Part shown: one piece after another, positions 54,940-63,736 of the stretch
Position numbering within the stretch: position 1 is the first letter of the stretch
Layout of the letters: each line of letters opens with the position of its first letter
Assembly (NCBI RefSeq): GCF_025755255.1
Contig: NZ_JALIEB010000018.1
Location: 1 to 64,000, forward strand
Direction: 5' to 3'
Length of the DNA stretch: 64,000 nt
From: Roseobacter sinensis
GTDB lineage: Bacteria > Pseudomonadota > Alphaproteobacteria > Rhodobacterales > Rhodobacteraceae
Made by a program: the position numbers and the translations under genes
Notes under the pieces: model-generated
The model's input: the letters and a program-made list of their open reading frames with translations, nothing else
Database searches by the model: none
Told to the model about the DNA's origin: nothing

Positions 54940-55794
54940 TTATGCGCGCGCCCAGGCGCGTTCGATGGCGCGGTTCAGGATGACGCCGGCAACATGGATC
55001 TTGAATGCGACCGGCCCACGGTTGTCTTCGGTGGGATCGATGTCGCCCAGCATCGCGGCGACGGCCGCGGCGCGCGCTGCATCGTCGAGGGATGTCCCGA
55101 TGAGCGCCGCGCCCGCTGCGTCTGAGTAGACGGGCGTGTCGCTGAGGTTGGTCATCGCAATGCTCGCAGCGGTACAGGTGCCGCCGTCCTTCACGATCTG
55201 TACAGCCGCCGCAGCGGTCGCATAATCGCCGATCTTGCGTTTCTGTTTTTCGTAAGCGTACCCGCCGCGGGGCACGGGGATGGTGACCGCGGTGAGCACT
55301 TCATCGTCCTCGCGCGCCGTCATATATGCGGCTTCGTAAAAGTCGCGCGCAGGCACGTCCCGTGTGCCCTCTGGCCCGACCAAGGTGAAGACGGCATCGA
55401 GACACTGCATGAGCCCGGGCATGTCGTTGCCGGGATCGCCATTGGCGACATTGCCGCCCACGGTGCCCATGTAGCGCACCTGAGGATCGGCGATCTGAAG
55501 CGCTGCCTCGCGCAGGATCGGCGCGCGTTCCGCAAGCTTCGCATCGCCGATGATGTCATGCTGCGTCACCATCGCGCCGAGGCGAATGGTGTTGTCGCTG
55601 TGGGAAATGCCGGTCAACCCCGCGACGTCCTGAAGATCGATAAGATGTGGCACGTCGGCCATGCGCAGCTTCATCATGGGGATCAGGCTGTGACCACCCG
55701 CCATTACCCGCGCCTCGTCGCCATGTTCGGTCAGAAGTGACAGCACCCCGTCCAAATCCTTGGGGCGATGATACTCGAATGCCGCTGGAATCAT
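54940..55794 (-). CDS. coxM: CO dehydrogenase medium (FAD) subunit
   Basis: 284 residues. FAD contacts: [15 protein letters not shown] and the [16 protein letters not shown] motif, plus [15 protein letters not shown] and [16 protein letters not shown]. The ATG at 55794 has a very good GGAGGAGAG upstream; an in-frame ATG at 55812 is less likely. It is the first structural gene after coxC, separated by 110 bases that hold a 21-bp-period direct repeat likely to be a regulator site. Confidence 0.95.
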   Translation of the reverse strand: MIPAAFEYHRPKDLDGVLSLLTEHGDEARVMAGGHSLIPMMKLRMADVPHLIDLQDVAGLTGISHSDNTIRLGAMVTQHDIIGDAKLAERAPILREAALQIADPQVRYMGTVGGNVANGDPGNDMPGLMQCLDAVFTLVGPEGTRDVPARDFYEAAYMTAREDDEVLTAVTIPVPRGGYAYEKQKRKIGDYATAAAAVQIVKDGGTCTAASIAMTNLSDTPVYSDAAGAALIGTSLDDAARAAAVAAMLGDIDPTEDNRGPVAFKIHVAGVILNRAIERAWARA

Positions 55795-55888
55795 CGGCTC
55801 TCCTCCCTTCAAGCAAATGTTCTGGCTGACATCAGGAGGACACAGGCGCCCGGGGCCGGCGCCAGGAAATCAATGAAGCACGGCTCTT

Positions 55889-55926
55889 TTGCACGAAATG
55901 CGCCCTAGCTTGCACGAATTGCGCCC
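55889..55926 (-). promoter_or_regulatory. Direct repeat with 21-bp period ahead of coxM; candidate LytTR site
   Basis: TTGCACGAAATGCGCCC (55889-55905) and TTGCACGAATTGCGCCC (55910-55926) match at 16 of 17 positions and are 21 bases apart, one helical face per two turns. LytTR DNA-binding domains recognise direct repeats with about this period. The site overlaps the last codons of coxC and sits about 95-130 bases before the coxM start, where an activator would bind. Confidence 0.65.
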
Positions 55927-57035
55927 ACCTGCGCGCCAAGCGCATCCTGGATTGTCTTCAGCTTCGAGCGACTCACCGGTGCCGGTGGCAGATCCTCGCC
56001 CTGGAAGATGCAGCGTCCCTTGTCCTTGCTGCGCTCGAAGCGGGCGACATGGTTGGGGTTCACCAGGTAGCTGCGATGGGTTTGCAGGAAGCCCACGGGC
56101 CGCAGACGCTTGGACGCCTCTGTCACCGGCCAGACGCAAAAGAGCTTCTCCTGTCGGGTGTAGACCTGCGTGTAATGGCCGTCCGCCCGCACGAACAGGA
56201 CGTCCCGCGGGGCGACAAAGATGCGGTTGCCTTCGCGCTCGCAAGGGATCTGTGGCCCTGATCCGCTTTCGGGCCGCGCGGCTTGCGCCGCCGCTGGTTC
56301 ACCTTGCGCAGGGTCTTTCGGTGCGGCGACCAGATAGGTGACGCTGACCCAGAGGCAGGCACCGAAGATCACGAAGCTGAAGAAGATCACGCCAAGGGCG
56401 AGGGTTTCGTTGCTCATTGCCGGCCCGAACTCCGACACGCCGGGCAGGGCGACAAAGCGCGTGCCGGCCATCGCCAGAAAGTGCACCGAGCAGACCGCGA
56501 CCGCGAAGCAGAGAGTGCCGAGCAGGATGTTGCGGTTGGTCCGCCGCCCGTACGCCACGCCGATTGCAAGGATGCAGAGCCCGATCGCCACAACGGACGA
56601 GCCGATCACGCCGAGCGGGGTATAGACCGCCCGGCAGAGTTCCAGCCCCGCCATGCCGATGTAGTGCATGACCAGAACGCCGACCCCCATCACGGCGCCG
56701 GCCAGTATCAGGATCGAGCGCCGGCGCTCGGCGAAATGCAGCAGGATCAGGGCCGCGCCGACGATCAGGATCGCGGTGAGCGCCGAAATCAGCGTGATCG
56801 CCGCATCGTAATAAAAGAGGATCGGCATCTGCAGCCCAAGCATGGCCACGAAGTGCATCGCCCAGATGCCACCGCCCAGGGCGACGGAGGCCAGCGCAAT
56901 CGACAGCTTTTTCTGGAACACCGGTTTTGTCGACAGATCTCGCGTCAGCGACAGCCCGGTGAACCCCGCAGCAAGCGCGACAATGCAGGACATGACGACC
57001 AGGAATGCGCTATGCGTAAAGGGCAGGTGATCCAT
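55905..57035 (-). CDS. coxC: MHYT-LytTR membrane-bound regulator CoxC
   Basis: 376 residues. Seven TM helices of the MHYT sensor domain carry the three signature repeats: MHFVAMLG, MHYIGMAG and VHFLAMAG, whose Met/His residues are proposed to bind a metal such as copper, or a gas. A charged linker leads to a C-terminal LytTR DNA-binding domain (about 275-370: FVAPRDVLFVRADGHYTQVYT; LQTHRSYLVNPNHVARFE). ATG at 57035 is preferred over a GTG at 57089 because the MHYT domain begins there. It is the first gene of the coxCMSLDEFG operon and the likely CO- or redox-responsive regulator. Confidence 0.92.
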   Translation of the reverse strand: MDHLPFTHSAFLVVMSCIVALAAGFTGLSLTRDLSTKPVFQKKLSIALASVALGGGIWAMHFVAMLGLQMPILFYYDAAITLISALTAILIVGAALILLHFAERRRSILILAGAVMGVGVLVMHYIGMAGLELCRAVYTPLGVIGSSVVAIGLCILAIGVAYGRRTNRNILLGTLCFAVAVCSVHFLAMAGTRFVALPGVSEFGPAMSNETLALGVIFFSFVIFGACLWVSVTYLVAAPKDPAQGEPAAAQAARPESGSGPQIPCEREGNRIFVAPRDVLFVRADGHYTQVYTRQEKLFCVWPVTEASKRLRPVGFLQTHRSYLVNPNHVARFERSKDKGRCIFQGEDLPPAPVSRSKLKTIQDALGAQVGAIRAS

Positions 57036-57113
57036 GACGACAGGATGCCCAAGGAACAGGCGCTTTGCAAATGAGCAAACCGTGTCCACCCTCTTTGCTC
57101 AGCTCCGAGTGTC

Positions 57114-58007
57114 CTATGGTGGGGTGTTGGTCCAGAGGTCGATCAGCGCTTCGGCCATTCCGACTTTCCGGTCGGCATAGATGGCGACCTGAAGCGCTTC
57201 TCTGCCATAGCGGTTGGCCAGCGAAATCAGCGCGCCGCTTTCAATCTCCCCATGCGCCATGCCGAAGGGAAGCCAGCCGACCCCGAGACCCTTGAGCACC
57301 AGCTCGCGCGTCCCGCTGGAGAAGGCCGAGACGCTGAACGGCGCAGTGCTGTAGCCGGGTGTTCCGAAGGCGCGCTCCTTCTTTCGAAGGACCTCGCCGA
57401 AATAGCTGGTGTCCGGGTAGACGATCGCCGGTGTCTCCGGGGGCACCTCGCCGTTGTCCCGGACCGTGTAGCGCAGCGCCCCTCCGATCACGGGGATCAG
57501 ATAGTCGTTTCCCCACAGTCCGCGGCGCACCTCGGGGCCGAATTGGAGCGGCCGCACGCTCTCGGCCTCGTAGCAGAGCAACATGCTCGTATCGCCGCGC
57601 AGGAACATCGACACACAGTCGCTGAGGTTGCCCGCGCGCAACCGGAACTGCACGCCGGGAAAGCCGTGTTTGGCCCGCAATGCCATATCAGGGAAGGTCG
57701 AGCAGGTCGGGGCATGCTGTGCGGCGATGGCGACGGTGGTTTGGGTGGCGTCGAACTGGGCGAGCTTTGTGCGCAACTCCCGCAGCCGTGCCGTCAAGGC
57801 GCGGATTTCCGGCTCGTTCGAGCGCAGCGCGGCGCTGATCTCCACCCGATTGGCCTGCCGGTCGAGGACTTTCAGGCCAAGCCAATCCTCGAAGCCTCGG
57901 ATGCGCCTTGAAAACGCGGGCTGCGTGATGTTCCGGCGCGCCGCCGCCCTCGACATATTGCCTTCCTCGAGCAGCACGAGCACGTCATCCAGCCATTCAA
58001 GTTGCAT
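57114..58007 (-). CDS. LysR-family transcriptional regulator
   Basis: 297 residues. The N-terminal winged helix (WLDDVLVLLEEGNMSRAAARR, then NITQPAFSRRIRGFEDWLGL) is followed by a periplasmic-binding-like sensor domain (about 90-295). It is divergent from the cysteate sulfo-lyase-like gene, with about 115 bases between starts, the classical arrangement for a LysR regulator and its target; the known counterpart in sulfonate-degrading bacteria is CuyR. The inducer is not known from sequence. Confidence 0.9.
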   Translation of the reverse strand: MQLEWLDDVLVLLEEGNMSRAAARRNITQPAFSRRIRGFEDWLGLKVLDRQANRVEISAALRSNEPEIRALTARLRELRTKLAQFDATQTTVAIAAQHAPTCSTFPDMALRAKHGFPGVQFRLRAGNLSDCVSMFLRGDTSMLLCYEAESVRPLQFGPEVRRGLWGNDYLIPVIGGALRYTVRDNGEVPPETPAIVYPDTSYFGEVLRKKERAFGTPGYSTAPFSVSAFSSGTRELVLKGLGVGWLPFGMAHGEIESGALISLANRYGREALQVAIYADRKVGMAEALIDLWTNTPP

Positions 58008-58122
58008 CTCTATCCCTTCTGCTCAAATCAATAGTATGAGCAGCCGTACAAAATTGCACTGTTTTTTTGGATGACCCCATAGGATGCTTTGGCTCGGTGA
58101 GAGAGAAGCGAGGTGGCACATC

Positions 58123-59217
58123 GTGAGCGCAACCGACGAAGCAATGCGGCGAGACATGGCGGGTTCGTCCGATCTGACTGCGAGCCGGTGCAAGGATCTC
58201 GCGGTGCGGCTGGCGCAGTTTCCCAGGGTCGCGCTGGGTCACCTGCCGACTCCGCTGGAGCCGATGGATCGCCTCAGCGAGGTTCTGGGCGGCCCGCGCC
58301 TTTGGGTCAAGCGCGACGATTGCACGGGGCTGTCAAGCGGTGGGAACAAGACGCGGAAGCTCGAGTTCCTGATGGCCGATGCGCAGCGGCAGGGGGCCGA
58401 CACCATCATCACCCAAGGTGCGACTCAATCGAACCATGCGCGGCAGACGTCCGCGGCGGCCGCGAAGCTGGGGATGGCCTGTCACATCCTTCTGGAGGAC
58501 CGAACCGGCTCGAACGATGCGAACTACATCATGAACGGCAACGTTCTGCTCGACCGTCTGCACGGGGCGACGGTGTCGAAGCGCAGCGGTGGCGCGGATA
58601 TGAACGCCGAGATGGAACAGCTTGCCGACCGGCTGCGGCAGCAGGGCCGTGTGCCTTACATCATCCCGGGCGGAGGATCCAACCCGATCGGTGCGCTGGG
58701 CTACGTGAATTGCGCACGCGAGTTGGCCGAACAAGCGAATGCGTTGGGCTTGCGGATCGACGCGCTGATTCATGCGACCGGCAGTTCCGGCACTCAGGCC
58801 GGGTTGGTCACCGGCTTGGCGGCCATCCAGAGCGACATCCACCTGCTGGGCATCGGCGTGCGCGCGCCGCAGGACAAGCAGGAGGCGATGGTGTACGATC
58901 TGGCGCAGCGCACCGCAGCGCATCTGGGCACGCCGGAGGAGATCGCGCGCCGCGACGTGCGGGCGGATTGCAGCTATGTTGGGCCGGGGTACGGTGTGCC
59001 GACGCCGGGCATGGTCGCCGCGCTTAAGCTCTTGGCACAGAGCGAGGGGCTGCTGTTCGATCCGGTCTACTCCGGCAAGGGCCTCGATGGGCTGATCGAC
59101 CTGATCCGCAAAGGTTATTTCGACGGCATGAGCAATGTCGTCTTTTTGCATACGGGCGGCAGCGCCGCCCTGTTCGGCTATCCTGACAGCTTCGACCTGC
59201 CAGGCTATGCCCCATAA
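58123..59217 (+). CDS. cuyA: PLP-dependent L-cysteate sulfo-lyase / D-cysteine desulfhydrase family protein
   Basis: About 364 residues, fold type II PLP enzyme of the ACC deaminase/D-cysteine desulfhydrase family. It shows [20 protein letters not shown], the PLP-Lys segment [25 protein letters not shown], the phosphate-binding [11 protein letters not shown], and [14 protein letters not shown] with [13 protein letters not shown]. This pattern is closest, as I recall it, to CuyA of roseobacters, which releases sulfite and ammonia from L-cysteate. The start is uncertain: GTG 58123 has GAGGTGG upstream; ATG 58084 and ATG 58144 are possible. The divergent LysR gene and ABC transporter support a sulfonate role; D-cysteine cannot be excluded. 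Confidence 0.78.
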   Translation: MSATDEAMRRDMAGSSDLTASRCKDLAVRLAQFPRVALGHLPTPLEPMDRLSEVLGGPRLWVKRDDCTGLSSGGNKTRKLEFLMADAQRQGADTIITQGATQSNHARQTSAAAAKLGMACHILLEDRTGSNDANYIMNGNVLLDRLHGATVSKRSGGADMNAEMEQLADRLRQQGRVPYIIPGGGSNPIGALGYVNCARELAEQANALGLRIDALIHATGSSGTQAGLVTGLAAIQSDIHLLGIGVRAPQDKQEAMVYDLAQRTAAHLGTPEEIARRDVRADCSYVGPGYGVPTPGMVAALKLLAQSEGLLFDPVYSGKGLDGLIDLIRKGYFDGMSNVVFLHTGGSAALFGYPDSFDLPGYAP

Positions 59218-59251
59218 ACAAAAAAAAGAACCAACAAGGAGACCTGACAAA

Positions 59252-60211
59252 ATGACACTCAAGACCAATCTGATGGCGGCGGCCCTGCTCAGCGTGATCG
59301 GCGTCCCGGCCCTCGCCGAAGAGGTGAAGATCGGCGTACCTTCCTGGACCGGGGCGCAGGCCATCGCGCATGTGCTGGGCGAGGTGGTGACCTCGCGCAT
59401 CGGCGGCACCGTCGAATATGTGCCGGGCAACAATGCCACGATTTTCCAGGCCATGGATCAGGGTGAGGGCGATATCGACGTGCACCCCGATGTCTGGCTG
59501 CCCAATCAGGAGAGCTTCACCAAGCAGTATGTGGATGGGGCCGGTACGGTGACGCTGTCGTCGAACCCCTATCAGGGCAATCAGGGTTTCTGCGTCTCGA
59601 AGGATTTTGCCGCAGCCAACAGCATCACGGATATTGCCGATCTGGGCCGCCCGGATGTGGCTGCTCTGATGGACAGTGACGGCAATGGCCTCGGCGAGAT
59701 GTGGATCGGCGCGCCGGGCTGGGCCTCGGCCAATGTGAACGAGGTCAAGGTGCGTGACTACGGCCTTCTCGACTTCATCGAGCCCATCCGCGCGGAAGAG
59801 GCGGTGAAGACCGCGCGCATCAAGGACAGTATCGCCAAGGGCGAAGGCTATGCCTTTTACTGCTACGAGCCGCACGCGGTGTGGTACATGTTCGACGTGA
59901 CGATGCTGACCGAACCGGCCTTCGATCCGGCCAAATACGTGATGATCCAGCCGTCCGACGATGCGGATTGGTACGAGAAATCGAAGGTGGCCACGAAGGA
60001 CGATCTCAAGCAGGTGCAGATCGCCTGGTCCAACTCCCTCGTCGACCGCTCGCCCGCGATTGCGGAGTTCTTCGCGAATTTCGCGGTGACCGCGGATGAC
60101 GTGAGCAGCCTGGCCTATGAGATCAGCGCCCAGGGCCGCGATCCCGCCGAGGTCGCAAAGGAATGGGTCGAGGCCAATTCCGACCGCGTCGATGCGATGC
60201 TCGGCCTCTGA
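59252..60211 (+). CDS. OpuAC-family (quaternary amine/sulfonate type) substrate-binding protein
   Basis: 319 residues. Signal peptide about 1-22 (ending PALAEE), then the OpuAC fold: VKIGVPSWTGAQAIAHVLGE, GTVEYVPGNNATIFQAMDQGEGD (in part), DVHPDVWLPNQ and a late GYAFYCYEPHAVWYMFD supplying aromatic residues that usually box a quaternary ammonium group. ATG at 59252 follows AAGGAGA. Given the sulfo-lyase gene just upstream, ligands such as a sulfonated or betaine-like amine are plausible. A large palindrome follows its stop. Confidence 0.9.
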   Translation: MTLKTNLMAAALLSVIGVPALAEEVKIGVPSWTGAQAIAHVLGEVVTSRIGGTVEYVPGNNATIFQAMDQGEGDIDVHPDVWLPNQESFTKQYVDGAGTVTLSSNPYQGNQGFCVSKDFAAANSITDIADLGRPDVAALMDSDGNGLGEMWIGAPGWASANVNEVKVRDYGLLDFIEPIRAEEAVKTARIKDSIAKGEGYAFYCYEPHAVWYMFDVTMLTEPAFDPAKYVMIQPSDDADWYEKSKVATKDDLKQVQIAWSNSLVDRSPAIAEFFANFAVTADDVSSLAYEISAQGRDPAEVAKEWVEANSDRVDAMLGL

Positions 60212-60231
60212 TTGGCGACAGCTCATGACAG

Positions 60232-60261
60232 GCGTTGGCACGGGGTACCCCGTGCCAACGC
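60232..60261. promoter_or_regulatory. 30-bp perfect palindrome between binding-protein and ATPase genes
   Basis: The sequence is its own reverse complement over 30 bases (left arm GCGTTGGCACGGGGT, centre GTAC at 60245-60248). In RNA it would fold into a strong hairpin 20 bases after the binding-protein stop and about 20 bases before the ATPase start. There is no T tract, so it is more likely an mRNA-stabilising or partial-attenuation hairpin that raises binding-protein levels over the transporter subunits. Confidence 0.75.
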
Positions 60262-60280
60262 ATCGAGGGGTGGCAAGACC

Positions 60281-61342
60281 ATGATGGAACACGCAGACCG
60301 CGTTATTGAGATCTCCAACGTCTGGAAAATCTTCGGCGCCAAGCCGGAGCAGGCGTTGCAGGCCATCCGCGAGCGCGGCCTCTCCAAGGCGGAGGTTCTC
60401 GCCGAGTTCAACGCGGTTGTCGGGGTGGCGGATGTCAGCCTGTCGGTGAACCGCGGCGAGATCTTCTGCGTCATGGGGCTCTCGGGCAGCGGCAAATCCA
60501 CCCTGGTGCGCCACTTCAACCGGCTTCTGGAGCCGACCGCCGGGAAGATCGAGATCGAGGGCACCGATGTGATGGCCCTTGGCCCGCAGGAGCTTCAGCG
60601 CTTCCGCAACCGCAAGATCGGCATGGTGTTCCAGAACTTCGCGCTGATGCCGCACCGCTCGGTGCTGGACAATGTGGCGATGCCGCTGGAGATCCGGCAG
60701 GTCGCCAAGAACGAGCGTATGCGGCAGGCGGCGGCGATCCTCGAGATCGTGGAGCTCGGGGCCTGGGGGGCGAAGTTCGCCCATGAGCTCTCGGGCGGGA
60801 TGCAGCAGCGGGTTGGCCTTGCCCGGGCCCTCGCCGCCAACCCCGATGTGCTCTTGATGGACGAGCCCTTCTCCGCGCTCGATCCGCTGATCCGGCGGCA
60901 GCTGCAGGATGAGTTCATCCGACTGTCGAAGATCCTGAAGAAGACCACCATCTTCATCACCCACGATCTGGACGAGGCCGTGCGCATTGGCGACCGCATC
61001 GCGATCATGCGCGATGGCAAGATGGTCCAGACAGGCACGGCGGAGGATATCGTGATGCATCCTGCCGATGACTATGTCGCCGATTTCGTCGCGGGCATTT
61101 CGCGCCTGAAGGTCGTGCATGCCCATGCGGTGATGCAACCCGTCGAGGCCTACCGCGCAACGAATGGCCCCGTGCCGGCCGATGCACCGCAGGTGAGCGG
61201 TCAGGAGACGCTCAGCAACCTGATCACCCTCGCCATAGACGACGCCAACCCCATCGTGGTGCAGGAGGCGGGCCAGGATGTGGGCATCATCACCCGGTCG
61301 GACCTGTTGCGCACGGTGATCGAAGGCACGGAGGTCTCATGA
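60281..61342 (+). CDS. ProV/OpuAA-type ABC transporter ATPase with CBS-like tail
   Basis: 353 residues. It carries the ProV-specific N-terminal extension (VWKIFGAKPEQALQAIRERGL), Walker A GLSGSGKST, signature HELSGGMQQRVGLARAL, Walker B VLLMDEPFSALDP and switch His in FITHDLDEAVRIGD. After about residue 270 follows a CBS-like segment (TLSNLITLAIDDANPIVVQE; DVGIITRSDLLRTVI) typical of osmotically or nucleotide-regulated betaine transporters. ATG at 60281 (or 60284) after GAGGGG. Overlaps the permease start by 4 bases. Confidence 0.92.
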   Translation: MMEHADRVIEISNVWKIFGAKPEQALQAIRERGLSKAEVLAEFNAVVGVADVSLSVNRGEIFCVMGLSGSGKSTLVRHFNRLLEPTAGKIEIEGTDVMALGPQELQRFRNRKIGMVFQNFALMPHRSVLDNVAMPLEIRQVAKNERMRQAAAILEIVELGAWGAKFAHELSGGMQQRVGLARALAANPDVLLMDEPFSALDPLIRRQLQDEFIRLSKILKKTTIFITHDLDEAVRIGDRIAIMRDGKMVQTGTAEDIVMHPADDYVADFVAGISRLKVVHAHAVMQPVEAYRATNGPVPADAPQVSGQETLSNLITLAIDDANPIVVQEAGQDVGIITRSDLLRTVIEGTEVS

Positions 61343-62880
61343 AGGATGACACTGTAAATCCGCTGGACGATCCGAACAGCGATGCCGCCATCGCCTACAC
61401 TGCAGAGCGGCACGAGAACATCCGCACCTTTGTGCGCACCAGCCCGGACTACTACATTCGCAATTTCGACAAGATCGGCGCGTCGGCGCGCTTCACGCCG
61501 ACCTTCAACCTCATGGCGGGGATCTTCGGGCCCGTCTGGTTCGGCGCGCGCGGCCTCTGGTCCTGGGCGCTGCCGTTTCTGATCATCGAGGCGCTGGCGC
61601 TCGTACAGATTGCGCGCGGGCTCTTTGGCGATCTGGCCGCGGATGCCATGGCGCGCATAGAATCGATCGAAGGCACGCTGGAGCTGCGCCGCCAGCAACT
61701 TGCGGCCGCGATCGAGAGCGGCTCGGACCGGGTCGATGCTTTCCGACGAACCGTGGAGGGGCTGGAGGCGAATATCGGCGGCATCCGGGAGGAGGCGGCG
61801 GCGCTGGCGGCACAGGGGCCACAGATTGCGCTGACGGGTCTTGGCATTTTGCTGCTGGCCAAGGCCGCCCAGGCCACAGTTGCGAACTGGGCGCTGGAGG
61901 GGCGGTTTTCCGACTGGCTGTCGGATCGTTCGATCCGCTCGGGCATGGCGGTGGCGCAGATCGTGTTCAGCGCGGTCTTCATGGGGCTGATCGTGCTGGC
62001 GGCCATGCTGCACTACAGCTTCCCCGACCGCTTCGATCTTCTGAGCACCTTCCCCACCGACCCCGACATCCGGCTGACCAGCATCGACCGGGTCGAAAGC
62101 TTCTTTAACTGGGCCGTCCTGAATGGTGAGGCGCTCTTTGACGGGATCACGCTGGTGATCCGTCTGGTGCTGGACGCGCTCGAGATCGTCTTTGTCAGCA
62201 CGCCCTGGATCGTGATCGCGGCGCTAATCATCCTGCTGACCTGGCTCACGGCTGGCGTGCGCATGGCGATCTACTCTGGTGCTTTTCTGGCCTACATGGG
62301 TCTGCTGGGCTTTTGGGAGAAGGCAATGACGACGCTCGCCCTGCTCGGCACCGCCGCCTGCCTGTCGATCCTGATCGGGATTCCGCTGGGTATGTTCGCG
62401 GCACGCCGCCCCCGGTTCTATGCCGCGATCCAGCCGATCATGGACTTCATGCAGACCATGCCCGCCTTCGTCTTCATGATCCCGGTGATCGCCTTCTTCG
62501 GCACCGGCAAGCCCGCGGCGGTTGTGACCACGATGATCTTCGGCGGCACACCGGTGGTGCGCCTGACCGTGCTGGGGCTGCGGGGCGTGCCCGAAAGCGT
62601 GCGCGAGGCGGCGATCTCCTTCGGTGCGAACAAGTGGTATCTGCTCACCCGGGTCGATCTGCCGCTGGCCAGCCCGTCGATCCGGGCCGGGATCAACCAG
62701 ACGATCATGCTCTCGCTGGCGATGGTCGTCGTGGCCTCTCTGATCGGTGCCAAGGGTCTGGGCGAAGATGTGCTGGAAGCGCTGCAATACGCGAATGTGG
62801 GGCAAGGCATTCTCGCCGGCTTCGCGATCCTCTTCTGCGCGATGATCCTCGACCGGATCGTGCAGGGCCAGCGCAAGTGA
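61339..62880 (+). CDS. ProW-type ABC transporter permease with a large N-terminal extension
   Basis: 513 residues, about 200 more than a plain ProW/OpuAB permease. The C-terminal part (about 290-510) is the transport domain, with ATPase-coupling loop LRGVPESVREAAISFGANKWY (in part) and GINQTIMLSLAMVVVASLIG. The N-terminal 1-230 holds FTPTFNLMAGIFGPVWFGARG, reminiscent of DUF2628-like membrane domains, then a TM hairpin, a predicted coiled coil (about 108-160: IESIEGTLELRRQQLAAAI) and further TM helices. ATG overlaps the ATPase stop (ATGA), and its own stop overlaps the hydrolase start (GTGA). Confidence 0.9.
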   Translation: MKDDTVNPLDDPNSDAAIAYTAERHENIRTFVRTSPDYYIRNFDKIGASARFTPTFNLMAGIFGPVWFGARGLWSWALPFLIIEALALVQIARGLFGDLAADAMARIESIEGTLELRRQQLAAAIESGSDRVDAFRRTVEGLEANIGGIREEAAALAAQGPQIALTGLGILLLAKAAQATVANWALEGRFSDWLSDRSIRSGMAVAQIVFSAVFMGLIVLAAMLHYSFPDRFDLLSTFPTDPDIRLTSIDRVESFFNWAVLNGEALFDGITLVIRLVLDALEIVFVSTPWIVIAALIILLTWLTAGVRMAIYSGAFLAYMGLLGFWEKAMTTLALLGTAACLSILIGIPLGMFAARRPRFYAAIQPIMDFMQTMPAFVFMIPVIAFFGTGKPAAVVTTMIFGGTPVVRLTVLGLRGVPESVREAAISFGANKWYLLTRVDLPLASPSIRAGINQTIMLSLAMVVVASLIGAKGLGEDVLEALQYANVGQGILAGFAILFCAMILDRIVQGQRK

Positions 62881-63605
62881 CGCCACTTGTCCTCGTTCAT
62901 GGGTTCATCGGCGGCAGCGCGCAGTGGGAGGAACAGATCGACGCGCTGTCGGTCGACCGCGAGGTGATTGCACTCGATCTGCCGGGGTTCGGCAGGAATG
63001 CGCATCTGCCGGTGATCGACACCATCGGTGGCTTTGCCGACTGGGCGATGGCGGCGCTGGACGAGCGCGGGGTGCGTCGGTTCTGTCTGCTGGGCCATTC
63101 CATGGGTGGCATGATCGTGCAGGAGATGGCCCGCCGAGCCCCGGGCCGGATCGTACAGCTGATCCTCTATGCGACCGGCGCGCTTGGGATCCTGCCGGGC
63201 CGGTTCGAGACCATTGCCGAAAGCAAGGCGCGCGCGCGGGCGGAGGGCGCAGGGGTCACTGCGCGCCGGATCGCGGCAACCTGGTTTCGAGAGAGCGAGC
63301 AGGCGCCCAGGTATGAAGGCTGCGCCGCCATCGCCGAGCACGCTTCGCTCGGTGCGGTCCTGGCTGGTCTGGATGCGATGGAGGCGTGGTCGGGGGAAGC
63401 TGCGCTATCGCAGCTGGACATGCCGACGCTGATCATCTGGGGCGATGGCGACCGCACCTATCCCTGGGCGCAAACCGAGTTGCTTTGGAGAACCTTACCG
63501 GGTGCGAACCTTGCGGTCATTCCGGGCTGCGCACATGCCGTTCACCTGGAGAAACCGCATCTCTTCAATGCGGTGCTGCGAGACCATTTGACGAACGCCC
63601 CGTGA
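62877..63605 (+). CDS. Alpha/beta hydrolase
   Basis: 242 residues. It opens PLVLVHGFIGGSAQWEEQI (oxyanion loop), has nucleophile elbow LLGHSMGGMIVQE (Ser), acid DMPTLIIWGDGDRTYPW (Asp) and CAHAVHLEKP (His), so the triad is complete. There is no signal peptide. The GTG start overlaps the permease stop (GTGA), so it belongs to the transport operon and probably hydrolyses an ester or amide of the imported compound before the sulfo-lyase acts; this is inference. Confidence 0.88.
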   Translation: MTPLVLVHGFIGGSAQWEEQIDALSVDREVIALDLPGFGRNAHLPVIDTIGGFADWAMAALDERGVRRFCLLGHSMGGMIVQEMARRAPGRIVQLILYATGALGILPGRFETIAESKARARAEGAGVTARRIAATWFRESEQAPRYEGCAAIAEHASLGAVLAGLDAMEAWSGEAALSQLDMPTLIIWGDGDRTYPWAQTELLWRTLPGANLAVIPGCAHAVHLEKPHLFNAVLRDHLTNAP

Positions 63606-63698
63606 CGGGCTCAGCCTGTTGTCGGCGGATCAGCCAAGGGCGGAGCATCACGAAACGCTTCCACCATCATAGCCCGTTGCGTTCTTAACCGGGGTGGT

Positions 63699-63727
63699 GT
63701 CCGGGCGGCGGTTCGGGCCGCCCGGAC
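63699..63727 (-). terminator. Strong hairpin after katG
   Basis: An 11-bp perfect GC-rich stem (GTCCGGGCGGC at 63699-63709 with GCCGCCCGGAC at 63717-63727) and a 7-nt loop lie 9 bases beyond the katG stop on the minus strand. There is no T run on either side, so termination may need Rho, or the hairpin protects the mRNA 3' end. Confidence 0.55.
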
Positions 63728-63736
63728 GGAGTGCTG

